64,000 nt of DNA, taken from Artemia franciscana. Lineage: Eukaryota; Arthropoda; Branchiopoda; Anostraca; Artemiidae. The stretch's first letter is position 1. Each line of letters starts with the position of its first letter. The notes beneath the pieces are model-generated. The model saw only the letters and a list, made by a program, of their open reading frames with translations, did not search any database and had not been told where the DNA came from. Of the stretch, positions 59,960-64,000 are shown piece by piece. The translations under genes were made by a program, and so were the position numbers. Location of the stretch: the NCBI RefSeq assembly GCF_032884065.1, contig NW_027062665.1:1437060-1501059 (forward strand), in the 5' to 3' direction.

Positions 59960-60240
59960 ACATTATGTTTAAAATTCCATTTTAAAAGCTCACAGCCTGA
60001 GGAAATTTGTCCGATTTAAAAAGAAAGAGATAATAAGTCAAACAGCAAGAAATTTTGATGAAAAGTACGCCATAAAATACAGCCTATCAGAGAACCTTCG
60101 CAGAGGTTTTGAGCCCCCATGTATAGAAAGGTGAAATTCGGCATTTTTTCTCGAAGTGGGGTCACGGATACATGTTTATTTGTTTTTGTTGTTGTTATTT
60201 TTTAGTGTTAATCTTACCAAACTAGTAATCCTATAAAACT
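59960..60240 (-). repeat. Old Family A fragment (A17)
   Basis: Diverged body segment: AAGCTCACAGCCTGAGGAAA TTTGTCC, CAGCCTATCAGAGAACCTTC, GAAGTGGGGTCACGGATACA, TTTATTTGTTTTTGTT. Neither end is present. Confidence 0.7.
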
Positions 60241-60573
60241 GGAACAGGGATTAATGAATTTTGGACAGGGATTAATGAATTTTGGATCTACTTACAAGTA
60301 GATCTATAACAAAAAATCATATTCATTCATTTATTAGTTTGAAACAACTAAACATCAATTCATTACAACTCAATCATATGGCTCAAAAACAAAGCTTGGG
60401 CAAGTCAACTATTTAACAAAATTTTAATAAAGGAGAAGAAAGAAAAAGAAGAAAGAAAAACCACTCAAGTAACACTTACAGAAAGAAACAGATACACATA
60501 ATACACAACAAAGAAACTTCATTGAAACTAACTTAATGAATCTGAATAAACTATAAACTTAACGGAGTAACTT
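60241..60573 (-). mobile_element. Possible LINE 3' end with (TGAA)n-type tail
   Basis: On the minus strand the segment ends CAAACTAATAAATGAATGAATATG near 60318, i.e. AATAAA followed by a short ATGA/TGAA microsatellite, as in the other LINE tails of this window. GAATTTTGGACAGGGATTAAT is duplicated next to it (60250-60290). No protein remnant was identified, so this is tentative. Confidence 0.35.
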
Positions 60574-62286
60574 AATCAAACAGTTCGTGGTAACGAACTG
60601 TAGTAAGGAGCGATCCGGCTCAATAGTAACCAAAACTCTAAAAAACTGAATTTTGATATCAATAGCTACATCAAAATTTTAATGCTGATTTTAAATATAT
60701 AAGTTTCATCAAGTTTAGTCTTACCCATCAAAAGTTACGAGCCTGAGAAAATTTGCCTTATTTAGGAAAATAGGGGGAAACACCCCCCTAAAAGTCGTAG
60801 GATCTTAACAAAAATGACACCATCAGATTCAGCGTATCAGAGAACCCTACTGTAAAAGTTTCAAGCTCCTATCTGCAAAAATGTGGAATTTTGTATTTTT
60901 GCCAGAAGACAAATCACGGGTGCGTGTTTATTTGTTTGTTTTTTTTTTTCCCAGGGGTCATCGTATTGGCCGAGTGGTCCTAGAATGTCGCAAGAGGGCT
61001 CATTCTAACGGAAATAAAAAGTTCTAGTGCCCTTTTTAAGTGACCAAAAAAATTGGAGGGCATCTAGGCCCCTTCCCACGCTCATTTTTTCCCAAAGTCA
61101 ACGGATCAAAATTTTGAGATAGCCATTTTATTCAGCATAGTCGAAAATCATGATAAGTATGTCTTTGGGGATGACTTACTCCCCCACAGTCCCTGGGGGA
61201 GGGGCTGCAAGTTACAAACTTCGACCAGTGTTTACATATAATAATGGTTATTGGGAAGTGTACAATCGTTTTCAGGGGATTTTATTGGTTTTGGGGGTGG
61301 GGTTGAGGAGAGGGGGCTATGTGCGAGGATTTTTCCCTGGAGAAATATGTCATGGGGGAACAGAAATTCAATGAAAAGGGCGCAGGATTTTCTAAAATTA
61401 CTATAAAGAAAAACAATGAAAAAATAAACATGGAAAATTTTTTTCCATTGAAAGCAAGGAGTAGCATTGAAACTTAAAACGAACAGAGATTATTACGCAT
61501 ATGAGGGGTTCTAAAAATACTTTAGCATAAAGAGCGAGGTATTCAGGAGGAGATAAATACCTCGCTCTTTATGCTATAGTATTTTTAGTAATTTCAACTA
61601 TTTATTCTACGGCCTTTCTGATTCAGGGGTCATTCTTAAAGAATCGGCACAAAACTTACGATTTAGTGTAAAGAGCGAGGTATTAACGAGGGTACAAACC
61701 CCCTCATATACATAATAAAAATTTAAGAATATAAAAGTTTGTTACGTAAGTTAATTCTTAAGTTACGTATATTTTTTACTAATAAAAGAATTATAGTTGC
61801 CTTTTTGAGTAACCGAAAAATTGCATGTCAACTAGGCCTCCTTCCCCATCCCTTATTTCTCAAAATCGTCTGATCAGAACTAAGAGAAAGCCATTTAGCC
61901 AAAAAAGGAATTAAAATGTAAACTTAATTTTAATAATTTATGTGTGGAGAGACAAAATCAAACATGCATTAATTCAAAAACTTTCAGAAATTACATAGAA
62001 AAAACTAGTTTTTCTAGCTGAAAGTAAGGAGCGACATTAAAACTTAAAACGAACAGAAATTACTTCGTATATGAAATGGGTTGTCCCCTCCGCAATCCCT
62101 CGCTCTTTACGCTAAAGCTTTTAATTGTTTTAAAAAGTAGAATTGTGGCAAAGAGTCCAACTTTAGCGTAAAGAGCGACGGATTGCGGAGGGGACAGCCC
62201 ATTTCATATACGAAGTAATTTCTGTTCGTTTTAAGTTGTAATGTCGCTCCTTACTTTCAGTTAGAAAAACTAGTTTTTTTATGTAA
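60574..62286 (-). repeat. Family A, full-length copy (A18)
   Basis: From ATCAAACAGTTCGTGGTAAC to ATGTAAT at 62286; 1713 bp, second subtype (extra hairpin 61512-61590 with AGCATAAAGAGCGAGG paired to CCTCGCTCTTTATGCT). The 5' hairpin (about 61990-62286) has arms of the CCCCTCCGCAATCC type, as in the copy at the window start, but its loop is in the opposite orientation. Confidence 0.92.
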
Positions 62287-62939
62287 TACACTACAAAGAA
62301 CACCTTGAGCGAGCCAAATATTTTAGCTTTACACTTCATAAAGGAGAAGGAAGAAAGGGCACTTAAAAAAAAAAACTTGAAAAAGAAAAAAAAACATTTA
62401 TAATTCCTGACAACACAATAGCTAATGACATCGATTGTGTGAAAAGATTTGAATGATTTAACTTAATACGAACGTTCCAGTTCCTTTTGTCAATCAAAAG
62501 AGATCATGTTACATCAAAGTGGGTTTCTCTGCCATTTTGTGGTGGAAAACAATATTTTTGGCCTGAAAAACGCCAAAATGCTGCGCAATATAAACTCTGA
62601 AATGGTCAGTCGGTTTTGACTTATCACAAACTGTTTACTCACCTTACCAGTGTCAGATATCATAATTCTACACGATGTCACATAAGCACACATATAGTCT
62701 ACGAAAATTAACAATAATAATATAGGAAATTACTCTTTAGCTATATTTGACAGAAATGATTCGCTTAAGGCTTCATAAACTTTGCTCAGTGGTCAATGGT
62801 TTCGCATAGGCTATTAGAGAGGATGGTCAGTAGAATTTATGTGGTTTTCGGAGAGGGGATCGCCTCATGCTTAAAAAGTGTATTTTTAGACCCAGATTCT
62901 CTACCATTTTGACAACCTGGATAAACTAAAACTCTTTTG
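62287..62939. other. Stretch without recognised gene
   Basis: No domain seen. ATAAAGGAGAAGGAAGAAAG (62338) resembles ATAAAGGAGAAGAAAGAAAA (60429) across the Family A copy, so the two flanks may be related. The minus-strand ORF 62514-62714 shows no domain. Confidence 0.35.
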
Positions 62940-63065
62940 CTTACTTCAATACCAATAGTAATAGTAGTAGCAACTAGAAGCAGTAGCAGTTAAACTCACG
63001 GCTGTAGTGGTAGTCGAAAACGAAGTAATAGTAGCAGCAGCAGTAATAATAGTCACAATTAGTCA
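62940..63065. repeat. Imperfect AGT/AGC trinucleotide-rich tract
   Basis: AATAGTAGTAGCAACTAGAAGCAGTAGCAG followed by AGTAATAGTAGCAGCAGCAG TAATAATAG. Similar in composition to the RTE-like 3' end (55485-55505), but no LINE coding sequence adjoins it. Confidence 0.6.
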
Positions 63066-63470
63066 CAGTTGCAGGAAGGCACTGTTTTAGCTATCATTGG
63101 AGGTCAAGGAAAAGATGAACATATGACCACAAAGGCTTTTAAAAACGAAAAATCAGAGGTGGTAAGATTTAAGCCATGGCTAATTGTAGAAAAAGCCAAT
63201 ACAGATAGTCTGATTGAGTTAGAGGCGAATCTGGCATTAACCCCCCTCATTAGGATTGTATAAAATTAATGTTAGTTCATTTGTTAATAGGTAAGTCTAT
63301 TTGTTATCCGTCCATGCGTCATTCCTAGGGCAGAAGAATTAGAGTAGTCACAGAGTCACAGAGCTAAGATAGTCATTGAATCTATAGTTTTCCAAGTGTT
63401 TGATTAAATGGCACAGCTAAAGGGCGGGAGTAAATATGCCTCTCTTATCGGACCAATTTTTGTTTGTTAT
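63066..63470. other. Stretch without recognised gene
   Basis: A 64-codon ORF (63069-63263) with no domain. AGAGTAGTCACAGAGTCACAGAG is a small local repeat near 63341. Confidence 0.3.
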
Positions 63471-64000
63471 CTTTTAGCAAGGTACGCCCTCCTAGAGTCT
63501 CAAGCAGGTTGACCCGTAATCTAAATTGACATAGGACCATTAGATTGCCTGGAATGAGAGGTAATCAAGGCACGTCTACCTATGGTCTAAGGCATGTTGA
63601 ACCAAGAATTTAGAATTGACAGAGGATCGTTATATTGCACGGAATGATTGGCAAACAAGCGTCTAAAGTCAAAAAAAAATTGCCTAAAGTCAAAAAATTT
63701 TGGAATGAGTGTCAGGCAAGGCGATTGATTCAACTTATAAAACTGGTCATTTGCACTAATAACAAGTTAATTTAATGTTAGTTGACCAACAAGTGGACTG
63801 GAATTACAAGGGGAATAAGCGTCCGATGCCCAAAAGGTCGTGTCTGTCTGAGCATTAGGCAAGTGAACCCAATTACAAGCTAAAACAGTATGACTAACAA
63901 AAAACGAATTCAATACTGGTTGATCAGTATTTGGTTGACTGTCTGTGTTTTTGTCTTGGGTTTGACCGTCTAGAATTGTCACATGCTCAGGGAGTTTTAC
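63471..64000. repeat. Degenerate ~90-bp tandem repeats at the right edge
   Basis: Units starting near 63477 and 63572, with a shorter third near 63656, share the order AGGTACGxCTxCCTAxxGTC, TAAGCAxGTTGAxCC, AATTGACATAGGAxC, TTATATTGCxxGGAATGA and GGCAAxCAAG. A TAAAGTCAAAAAA word is doubled in the third unit. Further diverged pieces continue to the end of the window (GGAATTACAAGG, TTAGGCAAGTGAACCC). No gene. Confidence 0.55.

Overview
The window is eukaryotic, AT-rich repeat DNA and looks like an invertebrate genome. It holds a Penelope-like retroelement, RepHel Helitrons, several non-LTR retrotransposons (CR1-like, RTE-like and one two-ORF LINE), a mariner-like inverted-repeat DNA element, degenerate tandem arrays and nine long (AT)n runs. 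I see no convincing host protein gene, rRNA, tRNA or CRISPR array. Arthropod, possibly crustacean, is my guess from the mix of elements; the sequence alone does not fix it.

The dominant component is a non-coding element called Family A here. It accounts for roughly a quarter of the window in more than fifteen copies on both strands. A full copy is about 1.72 kb (39404-41131, 55621-57350, 60574-62286). It starts ATTAAAT, carries a near-perfect 300-bp hairpin with ~130-bp arms at the 5' end, has one or two smaller hairpins in the middle, contains two paralogous internal modules, and ends with a 20-nt hairpin (CAGTTCGTTACCACGAACTG) followed by TTTGA. The loop of the 5' hairpin occurs in both orientations, and the two arms of each copy share copy-specific variants. 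I do not recognise the family.

Layout. 0-5 kb: Family A ends, the 3' end of a CR1-like LINE and low-information DNA. 5.2-6.4 kb: a 51-bp tandem array with higher-order structure. 6.9-8.8 kb: a Family A copy. 11.2-11.8 kb: a LINE 3' end with a (TACC)n tail. 13.0-14.9 kb: two Family A copies. 15.3-18.2 kb: an almost complete Penelope-like element on the minus strand, with inverted flanking repeats that carry a hammerhead-ribozyme-like motif. 18.7-24.3 kb: a Helitron with a broken RepHel gene, joined tail-to-tail to a second, inverted Helitron so that the two 3' ends form a large palindrome. 24.35-28.5 kb: a decayed two-ORF LINE on the minus strand. 29.3-30.9 kb: a second repeat family (Family B) with 11-bp terminal inverted repeats. 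31.0-41.2 kb: five Family A copies plus one truncated head-to-tail copy. 41.35-43.6 kb: a ~105-bp degenerate satellite split by a TA-flanked inverted-repeat transposon, itself hit by a LINE tail with a 14-bp target duplication. 43.6-49.3 kb: low-information DNA with old Family A relics and another LINE 3' end. 49.6-59.3 kb: a stack of nested insertions (a CR1-like LINE split by an RTE-like LINE, both split by Family A). 59.8-64 kb: (AT)n, Family A copies, a LINE tail and degenerate tandem repeats.

None of the coding elements looks intact. The Penelope-like gene is closest, with two nonsense codons and one frameshift. The nesting gives a relative chronology: CR1-like LINE oldest, then the RTE-like LINE, then Family A. 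Heavily eroded Family A copies at 45.5-47.3 kb show that this family has been active over a long period.
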